A DNA stretch of 44,357 bases from NCBI GenBank assembly GCA_022827185.1, contig JAJDTM010000034.1, positions 1 to 44,357 on the forward strand, read 5' to 3'. Of this stretch, positions 8,658-17,239 are shown piece after piece; position 1 is the stretch's first letter, and each line of letters begins with the position of its first letter. A program made the position numbers and the translations under genes. The notes beneath the pieces are model-generated. The model ran no database searches and was not told where the DNA came from. It worked only from the letters and a program-made list of their open reading frames with translations. The DNA is from Candidatus Poribacteria bacterium. GTDB taxonomy: Bacteria > Poribacteria > WGA-4E > WGA-3G.

Positions 8658-10616
8658 TCAGGGCCAAGGGAAGAACGGTGCTGGGACGTTTGCTGCCCAA
8701 CTGATGAGCGTCCACACAACCGCCATGCTGAATTCCCCGAAAACCATGCCTAAGAAGAACGGACGCAGGCGTTGGTACTGCCGAATACCGCTGTACCGTA
8801 AGATCGGCGTTTTGATGCCCCACGCAATTAGCACAGGAAACCAGAACACAATCAGTGTCCACGAACCCGATAAGGCATACCCAAGTGGATGCAGGGGCCA
8901 CCACCAATATAACATTCTCAGGATTACTAACCCGGTTGTCGCAAGCGCGCCGATGCCGAAAAAGAGTCCGCCTGTTGTGCGGAGATCCGTGCTTAACCCT
9001 TCCATCGCTGCAATATTGTCCTGAAATGCCCAAAGCGGATTGCCGCGATAGGTGTAGCTATACATATAGTTGGCACCGTGGGTATAGGGAAGCCATAGAT
9101 GGATCGCCGCTGCACATAGGAATGCCAACGTGCTCCCCAACACAAACACACCGAGTAACGACCGATACGACATGCCCACCCGATCCCTAATTTTTAATCC
9201 GTCCAAGAAACCTGTCAGGATTAACCCACGTTGATCGCGAGTGAAAATTGCATCAAGGAACGATAGCACGGTGAGGCTCTGTGCCCCCAACGCTGCTTTG
9301 CTTGAAATGAGTTGATAGAGATCCAACGGGCGGAACGATGTTTCTGTCATCAGCAGACCGCCTTCGGCGGTGCTACGCGCCATCACCACAGCAACGATGC
9401 ATATATAAACCAGTATCTCGAACGCCGCAAACCCTAAATTCAGCCCTGCTGTGTAACACCACCCTATCGCGAGGATTAAACTGATAATGAGTCCCCAGAC
9501 CGCCGTGCGATACGGTAAAAGTTCCTCCCGATCCTCCGCGTGTGTTGCAGTGAATGCGCGGCGAAATACATGTCGGAAATGCGGAAGTCCCATGTAAATA
9601 AACGAAACTACGAGTACAATATAAGCACCCGCGACTTGGTAACCGATATAGAGTCGAGTTGGATAGAGCGGCATTCCACTTACCCGTAAACCGAACATTG
9701 CAGCAACAACATCTTGAAGTCGTGTGAGTAGGAAAAAGAACCATAGGCTGAAAAGGAGTTGGGTCGGTAGTAAATAGAAAAACCCTACTGCCGCGAAGGA
9801 AAGAAAAATGGGTGTGTAAGCGATGGCATTAAAGGGTTGCTCTGTGAAATACTGGTTGAGCAGATACCTCAACGAGATATTCGGGATTTGCGGCGAAATT
9901 TCATGGAGTCCGTTTAACGTAAAGATGAACGCAGGCAGTGCAAACCCTATCCACATCAAGCGGTTCCGCAGAAAGCCACGTCTTTCATATACGAACTCAA
10001 GTGGGAGCGAGACCAACGGAAATGAGAGTTTCTCATTTTCAATCCACTGTTTGCGCAAAATCGCCGCCAAACAGAGAAACGCAGTGAACACTAAAAAGAC
10101 AAGTACACCCCAAACACACAACGGCTCTAACCACGCTCGCCACGGAATGGCATCACCTGTTTGTGTGCCTTCATAAAAACTGATAGCGATAGCGGCTTGT
10201 CCTTTTTGTTCAGGAGAGAAAGGGATCAGCCACGGTTTGATATGTGGGAAAAAGAGCGTGTCCCAACTATTGGTTTCGTTGGTAAAATAGTTAACCGCGA
10301 TCAGGGCAGGGATGAGTTTTTCCATGACACCGCGCGATGAAATCATTGATGCAACGAGCATCATACAGTAGATACACATCAATTCGCGCGGCGACAACGC
10401 GAACTGATCCCTGAGTTTGGCAAGCAACCGGTTCGCTAATACGAGAAAAAAGAACAACCCAATGACTGCTGGCGGCAACTGTAAAAAACCGATTTGGATG
10501 TAGGTAATTACTAATTCCGCATAAGAGACGATGCAACATATCAGAATAACAAAGCAGAGACCGAGCAGGAGGGAACGCACTGATAGGCGATTTTCGTTGG
10601 AGGACGGCAATAGCAC
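8658..10616 (-). CDS. Large polytopic membrane protein, OPT/DUF6785-like
   Basis: A 652-residue protein with about a dozen or more hydrophobic segments spread over its length. The first spans roughly residues 15-35, and the last lies at the extreme C-terminus. A conserved-looking WIENEKLSFPLVSLPLEF segment follows the fifth or sixth helix. That segment and the long loops between helices resemble the DUF6785/DUF6784 group, which is related to oligopeptide transporters. A transport role in the inner membrane is likely but unproven. The start is a GTG; I find no in-frame ATG nearby. It is convergent with the PLP-enzyme gene, with 20 bases between them, and there is no soluble partner gene on its strand. 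Confidence 0.75.
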   Translation of the reverse strand: MLLPSSNENRLSVRSLLLGLCFVILICCIVSYAELVITYIQIGFLQLPPAVIGLFFFLVLANRLLAKLRDQFALSPRELMCIYCMMLVASMISSRGVMEKLIPALIAVNYFTNETNSWDTLFFPHIKPWLIPFSPEQKGQAAIAISFYEGTQTGDAIPWRAWLEPLCVWGVLVFLVFTAFLCLAAILRKQWIENEKLSFPLVSLPLEFVYERRGFLRNRLMWIGFALPAFIFTLNGLHEISPQIPNISLRYLLNQYFTEQPFNAIAYTPIFLSFAAVGFFYLLPTQLLFSLWFFFLLTRLQDVVAAMFGLRVSGMPLYPTRLYIGYQVAGAYIVLVVSFIYMGLPHFRHVFRRAFTATHAEDREELLPYRTAVWGLIISLILAIGWCYTAGLNLGFAAFEILVYICIVAVVMARSTAEGGLLMTETSFRPLDLYQLISSKAALGAQSLTVLSFLDAIFTRDQRGLILTGFLDGLKIRDRVGMSYRSLLGVFVLGSTLAFLCAAAIHLWLPYTHGANYMYSYTYRGNPLWAFQDNIAAMEGLSTDLRTTGGLFFGIGALATTGLVILRMLYWWWPLHPLGYALSGSWTLIVFWFPVLIAWGIKTPILRYSGIRQYQRLRPFFLGMVFGEFSMAVVWTLISWAANVPAPFFPWP

Positions 10617-10785
10617 ACCATCTTGTATGAGATTTGGTAGAGTCTACCATGACCTCAAAAAATTGTCAAAGGCAGCGGGTTAGGTGCATCATGAGACGCT
10701 ACAATATTGATATGCTGAGAAAGTAACAAAAGGTCGTTTATTACTTTTTTGTAACCAATTTTCAGATACATACGTTGTGTATAGT

Positions 10786-11094
10786 ATGAATAACTCTGCT
10801 TATCTATGGACTGAAGCAATGCCGAACGAATCGCTCCAATCCTTTGCTGAGATTAACCCACTTGTTGGATTGCCTCCGAGGACGCTGCGTTTGTACAATG
10901 CTTTGGAGGTCTTTAAAAAAAGATATCGTTCTTCCGAAAACCCCGAGTGGTTTCGCATGCCACGTCGTGACCCGCTTCTTCAAAAGATCGGATTTTCTAA
11001 GGCAGACATTGAAAATGGTCTTCAAGAATTGGTCCAGGCGAATCTGTTGCAAATCCACGAGGGACAAGATACAAAATGGTATTGTCTAAAATAG
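10786..11094 (+). CDS. Small winged-helix-like protein
   Basis: A 102-residue protein of unknown function. The first half (LPPRTLRLYNALEVF, then WFRMPRRDPLLQKIGFS) followed by KADIENGLQELVQANLLQI and a short beta hairpin resembles a winged helix, suggesting DNA binding, but no family is recognised. The start is uncertain: GTG at 10777, ATG at 10786 and ATG at 10819 are all in frame and none has a good ribosome site. Its stop is one base from the maf start, so the two are almost certainly co-translated, and a regulatory or structural link to the maf/iolB-like genes is possible. Confidence 0.6.
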   Translation: MNNSAYLWTEAMPNESLQSFAEINPLVGLPPRTLRLYNALEVFKKRYRSSENPEWFRMPRRDPLLQKIGFSKADIENGLQELVQANLLQIHEGQDTKWYCLK

Positions 11095-11095
11095 C

Positions 11096-11710
11096 ATGCA
11101 AACGCGCGAATGTATTGTAGAAATTCCGCTCCTGATTTTAGCCTCTGCATCACCTCGACGCTCAGCGTTGCTATCACAGATTGGGTTAACATTTAAAATA
11201 CATCCGAGTGATATTGTCGAACCACCGCACACCGTCTATGCAACTAAACCTGCGAGTGAAGTAACACAAGAACTTGCCGCGTTAAAGGCTGTGTCTGTCA
11301 CACAACATTACAATCACGGTCTGATTATCGGAGCAGATACGTTGGTATCTTTAGAGGGGGAACTTCTCGGTAAACCCACTGACGATGCGGACGCATCAGC
11401 GATGTTATCGCGCCTTAGTGGCACCTGCCATGAAGTCGTGACAGGTGTTGCATTAATTGACGCAGCAATAGGGCAGAAACACGTCTGGGCGGAAACGACC
11501 CAAGTCTACTTTCGACGGTTACATGCTGCCGAGATAGCCGCCTATATTGAAAGCGGAGAGGCATCAGACAAAGCGGGTGCTTATGGCATTCAAGGCCGCG
11601 GTGCCGCTTTCGTTCGACGCATTGAAGGGTGCTATTTTAATGTCGTTGGACTGCCGTTAGCAAGTCTCGTTGAACATCTCTCGGTTTTTCAATCCAATGT
11701 CGGCATCTAA
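11096..11710 (+). CDS. maf: Maf-family nucleoside triphosphate pyrophosphatase
   Basis: A 204-residue Maf/HAM1-like enzyme that hydrolyses noncanonical or selected nucleoside triphosphates (dTTP/UTP type) to the monophosphate and pyrophosphate. The N-terminal ASASPRRSALL (residues 15-25), IIGADTLVSLEGELLGKP with the catalytic Asp, and DKAGAYGIQGRGA are family signatures, and the length fits. The start overlaps the preceding gene's end region and its 3' end overlaps the next start by 14 bases, so the three genes form a coupled unit. A cytoplasmic house-cleaning role is expected. Confidence 0.92.
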   Translation: MQTRECIVEIPLLILASASPRRSALLSQIGLTFKIHPSDIVEPPHTVYATKPASEVTQELAALKAVSVTQHYNHGLIIGADTLVSLEGELLGKPTDDADASAMLSRLSGTCHEVVTGVALIDAAIGQKHVWAETTQVYFRRLHAAEIAAYIESGEASDKAGAYGIQGRGAAFVRRIEGCYFNVVGLPLASLVEHLSVFQSNVGI

Positions 11711-12362
11711 AAATTACACGCCTACCAACGGATACACCGAAATCGTGAAGCCCGGCGAAATGGGGATCACAAAGCTCCATTTTGGGATTCTTCGCCTCAC
11801 GTCTGAGGCAACTTTCTTTGATCATTCTGATGATACTGAAGTCGCACTGATTGCATTAGGTGGAGACTGTACTTTATTGGTCGGACATAACGGCAATAAA
11901 GCAAACGGGATTTTGGGTGAGCGTCCAGATGTTTTCCACGGAGAGGCGTGCATAGCTTATGTCCCACACCACACAACTTATGAGATCCTCGCAGGTGAAT
12001 CGGGAATCGAAATCGCGGTCTGCAAAGTACCATCTCACTCAGAATCTGCAACGGTGATTCTGGAGGCAGGCGAGGCAGTAGGTGAAGATAAGACGCACCT
12101 TAGGATTTCAGAGAATGTCTTTTCAGATGATTTAGAGGCAAGCACAAATGCCCCCACAATACCTGCCAAAGCGGAGGCGATCTGCTTTCATAGGTTCCTT
12201 GATGGAAACGGGGACGTTACTTTCGACATCGCGCATAGCACAGAGACGATACGCGTGCAGTTATATCATAACGATGTATTCGTAGTTTCAGAAAATGATA
12301 ACGTAGTGGCATTAACTTCTGAAGGCAGTGGCTACCAGTTATGGGTGCAGCCGAATCTCTGA
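11697..12362 (+). CDS. IolB-like 5-deoxy-glucuronate isomerase family protein (short)
   Basis: A 221-residue bicupin-like protein. The first 120 residues, with DDTEVALIALGG, GERPDVFHGE and AYVPHHTTYEI, follow the pattern of the IolB/KduI family, which isomerises 5-deoxy-glucuronate in inositol breakdown. The usual length is about 270. The second cupin half is shortened here and I do not see the cluster of His and Glu metal ligands expected in it, so catalysis is doubtful. I start at the ATG at 11697, inside the maf 3' end. No other inositol genes are present. It may be a divergent isomerase or a sugar-binding relative. Confidence 0.65.
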   Translation: MSASKNYTPTNGYTEIVKPGEMGITKLHFGILRLTSEATFFDHSDDTEVALIALGGDCTLLVGHNGNKANGILGERPDVFHGEACIAYVPHHTTYEILAGESGIEIAVCKVPSHSESATVILEAGEAVGEDKTHLRISENVFSDDLEASTNAPTIPAKAEAICFHRFLDGNGDVTFDIAHSTETIRVQLYHNDVFVVSENDNVVALTSEGSGYQLWVQPNL

Positions 12363-12384
12363 GGAAATCAGCTGCACTACACTG

Positions 12385-12422
12385 TTATACCGCGCCTACA
12401 AAATTATACCGCGCCTACAAAA
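12385..12422. repeat. Tandem 19-base duplication
   Basis: Two exact copies of TTATACCGCGCCTACAAAA stand head to tail just after the IolB-like stop and before the convergent yajC end. They are likely a replication-slippage product. Confidence 0.9.
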
Positions 12423-12439
12423 TGAAGGTGAATATGGCA

Positions 12440-12739
12440 CTACTCGCCTTCAATGAGTTCGCCACCTTTTTTCAGAAAGGCAACGGCACTCCGCGAGATT
12501 TGAACCTTTATTTCTTGGCTATTCACTTCCCCAACGGTAAGAAGAATAAGATTCTTATCGTTGCTCATCCCAAGGATTTTGCCGTGCAAGCCACCGTTGG
12601 TTACAATCTCATCCCCCTTAGACAGATTCTCTAACATATTCTGATGTTTTTTGCGTTTCGCTTGTTCGGGGCGAAGTAGTAGGAAATAAAAGATAGCACC
12701 GATTGCTATAAGCGGGAAAAACGGTAATAGTTGTTCCAT
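12440..12739 (-). CDS. yajC: Preprotein translocase subunit YajC
   Basis: A 99-residue protein with one N-terminal membrane helix (FFPLIAIGAIFYFLLL, residues 7-22) followed directly by RPEQAKRKKHQNM and the small cytoplasmic domain with GDEIVTNGGLHGKI. This is the YajC pattern; the protein associates with SecDF-SecYEG in the inner membrane. The start has AAGGAG seven bases upstream. It closes the yebC-ruvCAB-queA cluster. The queA-yajC order is common in bacteria, but secD and secF do not follow; the next gene is convergent. Confidence 0.93.
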   Translation of the reverse strand: MEQLLPFFPLIAIGAIFYFLLLRPEQAKRKKHQNMLENLSKGDEIVTNGGLHGKILGMSNDKNLILLTVGEVNSQEIKVQISRSAVAFLKKGGELIEGE

Positions 12740-12759
12740 GAAGGGTCTCCTTCTGTTTT

Positions 12760-13794
12760 CTAAAGAATTAGCATGGCATCGCCATAACTGTAGAAACGGT
12801 AGTTATGTTGGAGTGCCTCTTGATACGCTTCCTGAATCAAATCTTGTTGCGCAAAGGCACTCACAAGCATGAGTAAAGTTGATTTAGGTAGATGAAAATT
12901 GGTAACCAATGCATCTACGACATTAAATTGGTGTCCGGGATAAATAAAAAGATCGCTATAACCGCTATAAGGACGGACAGTGCCTGTCAGGCCAGCTGTT
13001 TCGAGCGATCGGACGACTGTCGTCCCGATAGCAACAATTTTCGATCCTGTCTCCCGTACGCTGCAAATCCGGTGCGCTTCTGTTTCAGTGAGATGGATAT
13101 ATTCAGCGTGCATTTTATGCTTCTGAATATTTTCGACTTTCACGGGTTGGAACGTTCCGGGTCCAACGTGCAATGTTAATGTTGCTATCTCTATTCCGGA
13201 TTTTTTTAATTCCGCCAACAATTCTTGTGTAAAGTGCAACCCGGCTGTCGGGGCGGCAATCGCACCTTCAGCGGTCGCGTAAACCGACTGATAACGCACC
13301 TTATCTTCAGCGTTCGGTGGACGCCGAATATAAGGCGGTAAAGGCATCATGCCAATCTCAGCAAGGATGGCCGAAAACCCATCGTTAGGGTCATAGTCAA
13401 AACGGACGATACAGTGTCCATTATCTGGTTTCGCAAGCACTTCTGCTTTTAAGATACTATCCCCAAAAGCAATCTGTGTGCCGATTTGCAGGCTGCGTCT
13501 CGGTTTGGCAAGCACTTCCCAAGTATCCGGTTCTTTTGCTCCGATGAGCAGCAATTCTATCTTGCCACCGGTTCCGACTTTGTTACCGATTAACCGTGCT
13601 GGGATTACCTTCGTGTCGTTCAGAACTAACAGCGCATTGTGCGGTAAATATTCCCCGATCTGCGAAAACACGGTATGCTGAAAGGTGCCGGTAGCGCGGT
13701 TAACTACCAGAAGCCGCGATGCGTCACGCTGTTGAAGGGGACTTTGCGCAATCCGGTCAGGAGGCAGGTGATAATCGAAATCTGTAAGTTTCAT
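12760..13794 (-). CDS. queA: S-adenosylmethionine:tRNA ribosyltransferase-isomerase
   Basis: A 344-residue enzyme that transfers and isomerises the ribosyl part of AdoMet onto 7-aminomethyl-7-deazaguanine in tRNA, giving epoxyqueuosine. Typical stretches are FDYHLPPDRIAQSPLQQRDASRL at the N-terminus, VLNDTKVIPARL (about 54-65), PLPPYIRR, AAPTAGLHFT and HVGPGTFQPV, with VTNFHLPKSTLLMLVSAF near the end. Length is normal. It lies 42 bases after ruvB and 20 before yajC on the same strand, so it is part of the same transcription unit. Confidence 0.96.
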   Translation of the reverse strand: MKLTDFDYHLPPDRIAQSPLQQRDASRLLVVNRATGTFQHTVFSQIGEYLPHNALLVLNDTKVIPARLIGNKVGTGGKIELLLIGAKEPDTWEVLAKPRRSLQIGTQIAFGDSILKAEVLAKPDNGHCIVRFDYDPNDGFSAILAEIGMMPLPPYIRRPPNAEDKVRYQSVYATAEGAIAAPTAGLHFTQELLAELKKSGIEIATLTLHVGPGTFQPVKVENIQKHKMHAEYIHLTETEAHRICSVRETGSKIVAIGTTVVRSLETAGLTGTVRPYSGYSDLFIYPGHQFNVVDALVTNFHLPKSTLLMLVSAFAQQDLIQEAYQEALQHNYRFYSYGDAMLIL

Positions 13795-13836
13795 AACTAT
13801 GCGGGAAGTGGGTGCCTCACCAGAATTTTTTTACCA

Positions 13837-14862
13837 CTAAGAGAACAGCGTTGCTTGCGAATTTACAGGGTAGTCAAAGTACGCATAAGCCGCATCGGTT
13901 GCGACGCGCCCTCCCGGTGTCAGTGCCAAGAACCCTGCTTTAATATAATAAGGTTCGTAAACTTCTGCAACAGTGCGCTCATCCTCACTCAGCGCGACAG
14001 CGAGTGCCTTAACCCCCGCGCGTCCGTTGAATTTTTCAATAAGGGTCTGGAAGTAGGCGTAGTCCTGTGCGTTTAATCCGCGTTCATCAATACCAAAGAA
14101 TTCCAATGCCTCCTCCGCAACCGCAAGCGTCAGTATGCCATCGCTTTCGACCTGGGCATAATCTCTGACGTTGGCGAGTAATTTATTCGCAATTCGCATC
14201 GTGCCACGCGAGCGACGGGCTAAGGCGTATTCGGCATCTTCGTCAATATTAATATTGAGTTTTGCACTGTTAATGCGGATAACCTGTTGGATGTCCTCCG
14301 GTTCGTAGTAATCAAGGTGAATACGAATGCCGAACCGATCCCGAAAGGGACCCGCCAGCAATCCTTCACGTGTCGTCGCACCCACTAACGTAAACGGATC
14401 AAGCGGGACTTGCATAACATCGGATGCAGGCCCTTGACCGATAGTGAAATCGAGTTGATAATCTTCCATCGCTGGATAAAGTGATTCTTGCACGTTCCCT
14501 TTCATCTGGTGGATTTCGTCAATGAAGAGGATGTCTCCCTTTTCAAGATTCGTCAGCGTTGAGGCTAAGTCCAATTTTTCCATGACAGGACCGATCGCCT
14601 GTTTAAAGTTGCTCTGAATTTCATTGGCGATGATCCTGGCAAGCGTCGTTTTTCCTAACCCTGGTGGACTCACAAGTAGCACATGTTCAAGCGCATCCCC
14701 ACGCTCTTTGGCAGCTTCAATATGGATGTAAAGCTGTTTTTTCGCTCTATCCTGTCCAATAAATTCCTTCAGCGTTCTCGGACGTAGGCTATATCCGAAG
14801 TCATCATCTTCAGTCGCCAAATCTTGTATCCGAAGGGAATCTGGCTTGTCGTGGTTATCCAT
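13837..14862 (-). CDS. ruvB: Holliday junction branch-migration ATPase RuvB
   Basis: A 341-residue AAA+ motor that drives branch migration with RuvA. The N-terminal SLRPRTLKEFIGQ, Walker A PPGLGKTTLA, Walker B ILFIDEIHQ, sensor GATTREGLL and arginine finger GPFRDRFGI are all present, as is the C-terminal winged helix. The residue before PPGLGKT is Ser, where RuvB proteins usually have Gly (GPPGLGKT). The remaining catalytic residues are normal, so I expect activity. A repeat-filled gap of 167 bases separates it from ruvA, which is unusual for this pair. Confidence 0.96.
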   Translation of the reverse strand: MDNHDKPDSLRIQDLATEDDDFGYSLRPRTLKEFIGQDRAKKQLYIHIEAAKERGDALEHVLLVSPPGLGKTTLARIIANEIQSNFKQAIGPVMEKLDLASTLTNLEKGDILFIDEIHQMKGNVQESLYPAMEDYQLDFTIGQGPASDVMQVPLDPFTLVGATTREGLLAGPFRDRFGIRIHLDYYEPEDIQQVIRINSAKLNINIDEDAEYALARRSRGTMRIANKLLANVRDYAQVESDGILTLAVAEEALEFFGIDERGLNAQDYAYFQTLIEKFNGRAGVKALAVALSEDERTVAEVYEPYYIKAGFLALTPGGRVATDAAYAYFDYPVNSQATLFS

Positions 14863-14879
14863 CTTGTTTTATCCTTGAA

Positions 14880-15015
14880 TGGTTTTCAGTTTTCAGTTTT
14901 TAGTTAAGAGATTTCCTGTCTGCAGACATTTCTTGGGAACCGTTAGTCCCCCAATTAGGTTCAGACTGATAACTGAAAGGTTTTTCGCAGAAAAACCGAA
15001 CCAATAACTGACAAC
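14880..15015. repeat. Repeat insertion between ruvA and ruvB
   Basis: The gap holds imperfect copies of CAGTTTTCAGTTTTTAGTT at one end and ATAACTGACAACTCTC at the other. Nearer the ruvA side is the palindrome GGTTTTTC-GCA-GAAAAACC (about 14979-14997). Similar CAGTTATCAG/AACTGACAAC sequence occurs at 24731-24838, 27540-27622 and 39524-39627. Confidence 0.65.
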
Positions 15016-15029
15016 TCTCAAAATAGCGG

Positions 15030-15626
15030 CTAATTTCGGATATAGCGAAGTGCCTGTTTGAGTAAGTTCTCTGGTTCTGCGGAATCTCCGAGGATTTTTT
15101 GTGCTTTTTCGACGGCTTGTTCTGCCTCAAGTTCCGATGCACCGAGATTAACGAGCATTTCGATTACCGAGACATCTGGTGTCCCAGATTTCTCAAGATC
15201 AGCGTCGCCTTCAAGTTTCATTTTAGTGATATTCTTTTTAAGTTTGGTAATGATAACTTGCGCAATGTCTTTGGTTAAGCGTGGCACCCGCATCAGTGTG
15301 GTAGTTTCTCCACGCTGTACGGCGCGTTGGAATTGTAAAGGAGACAACCTCGCAACGATATTTTGCGCGAGGGCTGGTCCTACGCCAGAGACAGTCAGTG
15401 CCAATTCAAAGACTTTTAGGGCATCCCTTGAAATAAATCCATAAAGGGTTATCTTGTTTTCACGGTTTTGATAGTAGTGTGTATGAAAGGTAACGGGGTC
15501 GCCTATCGGTGGTAAATCTGTTACAAGTCTCGGGGCTACGTCAACGGCATATCCAATACCGTTTACATCTACAATCACCTGTTTTGTCTCTTTATGAACA
15601 ATAACGCCTTTGATATAAGCAATCAT
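15030..15626 (-). CDS. ruvA: Holliday junction DNA-binding protein RuvA
   Basis: A 198-residue protein that binds four-way junctions and recruits RuvB. The N-terminal OB-fold begins MIAYIKGVI and includes TLYGFISRDALKVFELALTVSGVGPALAQ, whose GVGP hairpin is one of the helix-hairpin-helix DNA contacts. The C-terminal domain III (SVIEMLVNLGASELEAEQAVEKA) contacts RuvB. Length is normal. It lies 33 bases after ruvC on the same strand. Confidence 0.96.
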   Translation of the reverse strand: MIAYIKGVIVHKETKQVIVDVNGIGYAVDVAPRLVTDLPPIGDPVTFHTHYYQNRENKITLYGFISRDALKVFELALTVSGVGPALAQNIVARLSPLQFQRAVQRGETTTLMRVPRLTKDIAQVIITKLKKNITKMKLEGDADLEKSGTPDVSVIEMLVNLGASELEAEQAVEKAQKILGDSAEPENLLKQALRYIRN

Positions 15627-15659
15627 CCTAACGTTCCTCTAAACAGAAATACGCGGTTG

Positions 15660-16199
15660 CTATTGTGTATACTTTTTTTTGAGTTCAAGAACTTTATAAG
15701 AACGGGCATGGCAAAGTGCAAGTGCGAGCGCGTCTGCCGCATGATCCGGACGTGGGGGTTCTTTAAGTTTCAGCAGGACTTGTGTCATTTTTTGCATCTG
15801 GGCTTTTGTGGCTTTCCCATAGCCGACGATGGCCTGTTTGACCTGAGTCGGCGCGTATAGTGCAATAGGACAATTCGCATTCGCAGCCGCAAGCTTCACA
15901 ATGCCTTTGACTTCGCCAAGGGTGAATGCGCTGTTTATATTCTTACTAAAAAAGATATCCTCAAGGACTACGCTCTCGATGGCGAATTCCGCAATCAAGT
16001 CAGTCACAGCATCATAAATTTTTTTCAGTCGCATTTCCGATGCTGTTTGAGGGCTGGTTGTGATGTTCCCGAAGGCACGCGGCGTAAACCGATTGGCGTG
16101 GAATTCAATCACACCGTATCCAGTATTCGCAATGCCGGGGTCAATGCCAAGAACTATTTTTTTACTATTCCTTGCGGTTGGGTGAGGTGGGTTTTGCAT
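15660..16199 (-). CDS. ruvC: Holliday junction resolvase RuvC
   Basis: A 179-residue RNase H-fold endonuclease that cuts four-way junctions. LGIDPGIANTGYGVIE (residues 17-32) carries the first catalytic Asp, VVLEDIFFSKN the Glu, and RPDHAADALALALCH the final Asp pair. The first dozen residues form a basic tail. It lies 111 bases after yebC and 33 before ruvA, giving the common yebC-ruvC-ruvA-ruvB order. Confidence 0.95.
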   Translation of the reverse strand: MQNPPHPTARNSKKIVLGIDPGIANTGYGVIEFHANRFTPRAFGNITTSPQTASEMRLKKIYDAVTDLIAEFAIESVVLEDIFFSKNINSAFTLGEVKGIVKLAAANANCPIALYAPTQVKQAIVGYGKATKAQMQKMTQVLLKLKEPPRPDHAADALALALCHARSYKVLELKKKYTQ

Positions 16200-16310
16200 T
16201 TGATGTCCCTTTCCTCAGAACCGTCCTCCACTACGTTACGGACTAAGTTTTTGATGCTGTGAAGTTTTAATTAGCCTATTACCAAACACCTTGCGGGTTG
16301 GATGCAGCAG

Positions 16311-17057
16311 TTACGCTGCGGCTTCTAAGAGGTTATCGGGGATATCGAAATTGGCATAGACTTTTTGTACATCGTCGAGTTCGTCGAGCGCGTCCATGAG
16401 GCGTAACATCCGTTCTGCTTCTTTGCCTTCAAGTCTCACGGTATTTTGCGGAACCATGCTAATTTCAGCGAGTTGGACTTCAGCGGGTGTTTCCTGAATC
16501 GCTGTTAGGACGTTATCGAACATCTCGAACGGTGTAATAATTTCCATACCTGTTTCGGAAGCGGTTACATCTTCAGCACCCGCTTCAACCGCGATCATAA
16601 ACAATTCTTCTTCATCGATGCTATCAGGCGTGACGACGATCAATCCACATTTATCGAAGCCCCATGCGACGCATCCACGTTCGCCGATTCTGCCTTCGTG
16701 TTTACTGAAAGCGTGTCGAATCGCTGCGACAGCGCGATTGCGGTTGTCGGTCAAGACTTCTATCATCACTGCGGTCCCGCCGGGTCCGTAACCTTCGTAG
16801 AGGATTTCTTCGTAGGTTTCACCCTCAAGTTCTCCGGTGCCACGAAGGATCGCTTTTTCAATGTTATCGTTGGGAACGTTGCTTGATTTTGCAGCTGCAA
16901 TGGCGGTTCTAAGGCGTGGATTTGTATCTACATCGCCGCCACCAACACGCGCCGAGGCGGTAATCTCTTTGACTAACTTTGAGAAGAGTTTGCCGCGTCT
17001 GGAGTCGTTCGCCGCTTTTTTATGTTTGATTGTTGACCATTTAGAATGTCCGGACAT
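16311..17057 (-). CDS. yebC: YebC/PmpR-family regulatory protein
   Basis: A 248-residue member of the YebC/TACO1 family. It starts with the hallmark MSGHSKWSTIKHKKA, followed by RGKLFSKLVKEITASAR and later YEGYGPGGTAVMIEVLTDNRNR. Members act as DNA-binding regulators or assist translation of proline-rich stretches; the sequence does not say which applies here. Start at 17057 has AAGGAG at good spacing. It is first gene of the ruv cluster and is divergent from the zinc-ribbon gene. Length is normal. Confidence 0.94.
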   Translation of the reverse strand: MSGHSKWSTIKHKKAANDSRRGKLFSKLVKEITASARVGGGDVDTNPRLRTAIAAAKSSNVPNDNIEKAILRGTGELEGETYEEILYEGYGPGGTAVMIEVLTDNRNRAVAAIRHAFSKHEGRIGERGCVAWGFDKCGLIVVTPDSIDEEELFMIAVEAGAEDVTASETGMEIITPFEMFDNVLTAIQETPAEVQLAEISMVPQNTVRLEGKEAERMLRLMDALDELDDVQKVYANFDIPDNLLEAAA

Positions 17058-17082
17058 AATCTATCTCCTTTCTGGTTAAGTT

Positions 17083-17111
17083 AGTATATCATAAAACGGA
17101 AAAAGATACAA
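17083..17111 (-). promoter_or_regulatory. Predicted promoter of the yebC-ruv cluster
   Basis: TTGTAT and TATACT are separated by 17 bases on the minus strand, about 26 bases before the yebC start. The -10 is good and the -35 is weak. Confidence 0.45.
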
Positions 17112-17172
17112 CTTTCGGATCGGGTTCTCCGATGATAAGCCACAGGATTTCTTAAGGCGGAGCATAATTAAT

Positions 17173-17201
17173 TGGACAAAGACCGGAATCTGTGCTACAC
17201 T
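17173..17201 (+). promoter_or_regulatory. Predicted promoter of the zinc-ribbon gene
   Basis: TGGACA is followed after 17 bases by TACACT, with TGC directly before the -10. It overlaps the earliest possible start of the next gene (GTG at 17192), which favours the ATG at 17240 instead. Confidence 0.5.
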
Positions 17202-17239
17202 TATTAAATCTTTCGTTTAAGGAGTTTAAAAGGGTTGCT

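Noticed and set aside
8035..9033. Long minus-strand open frame across the PLP-enzyme end and membrane-protein end
   Set aside because: It crosses two well-supported genes in other phases and has no recognisable domain.
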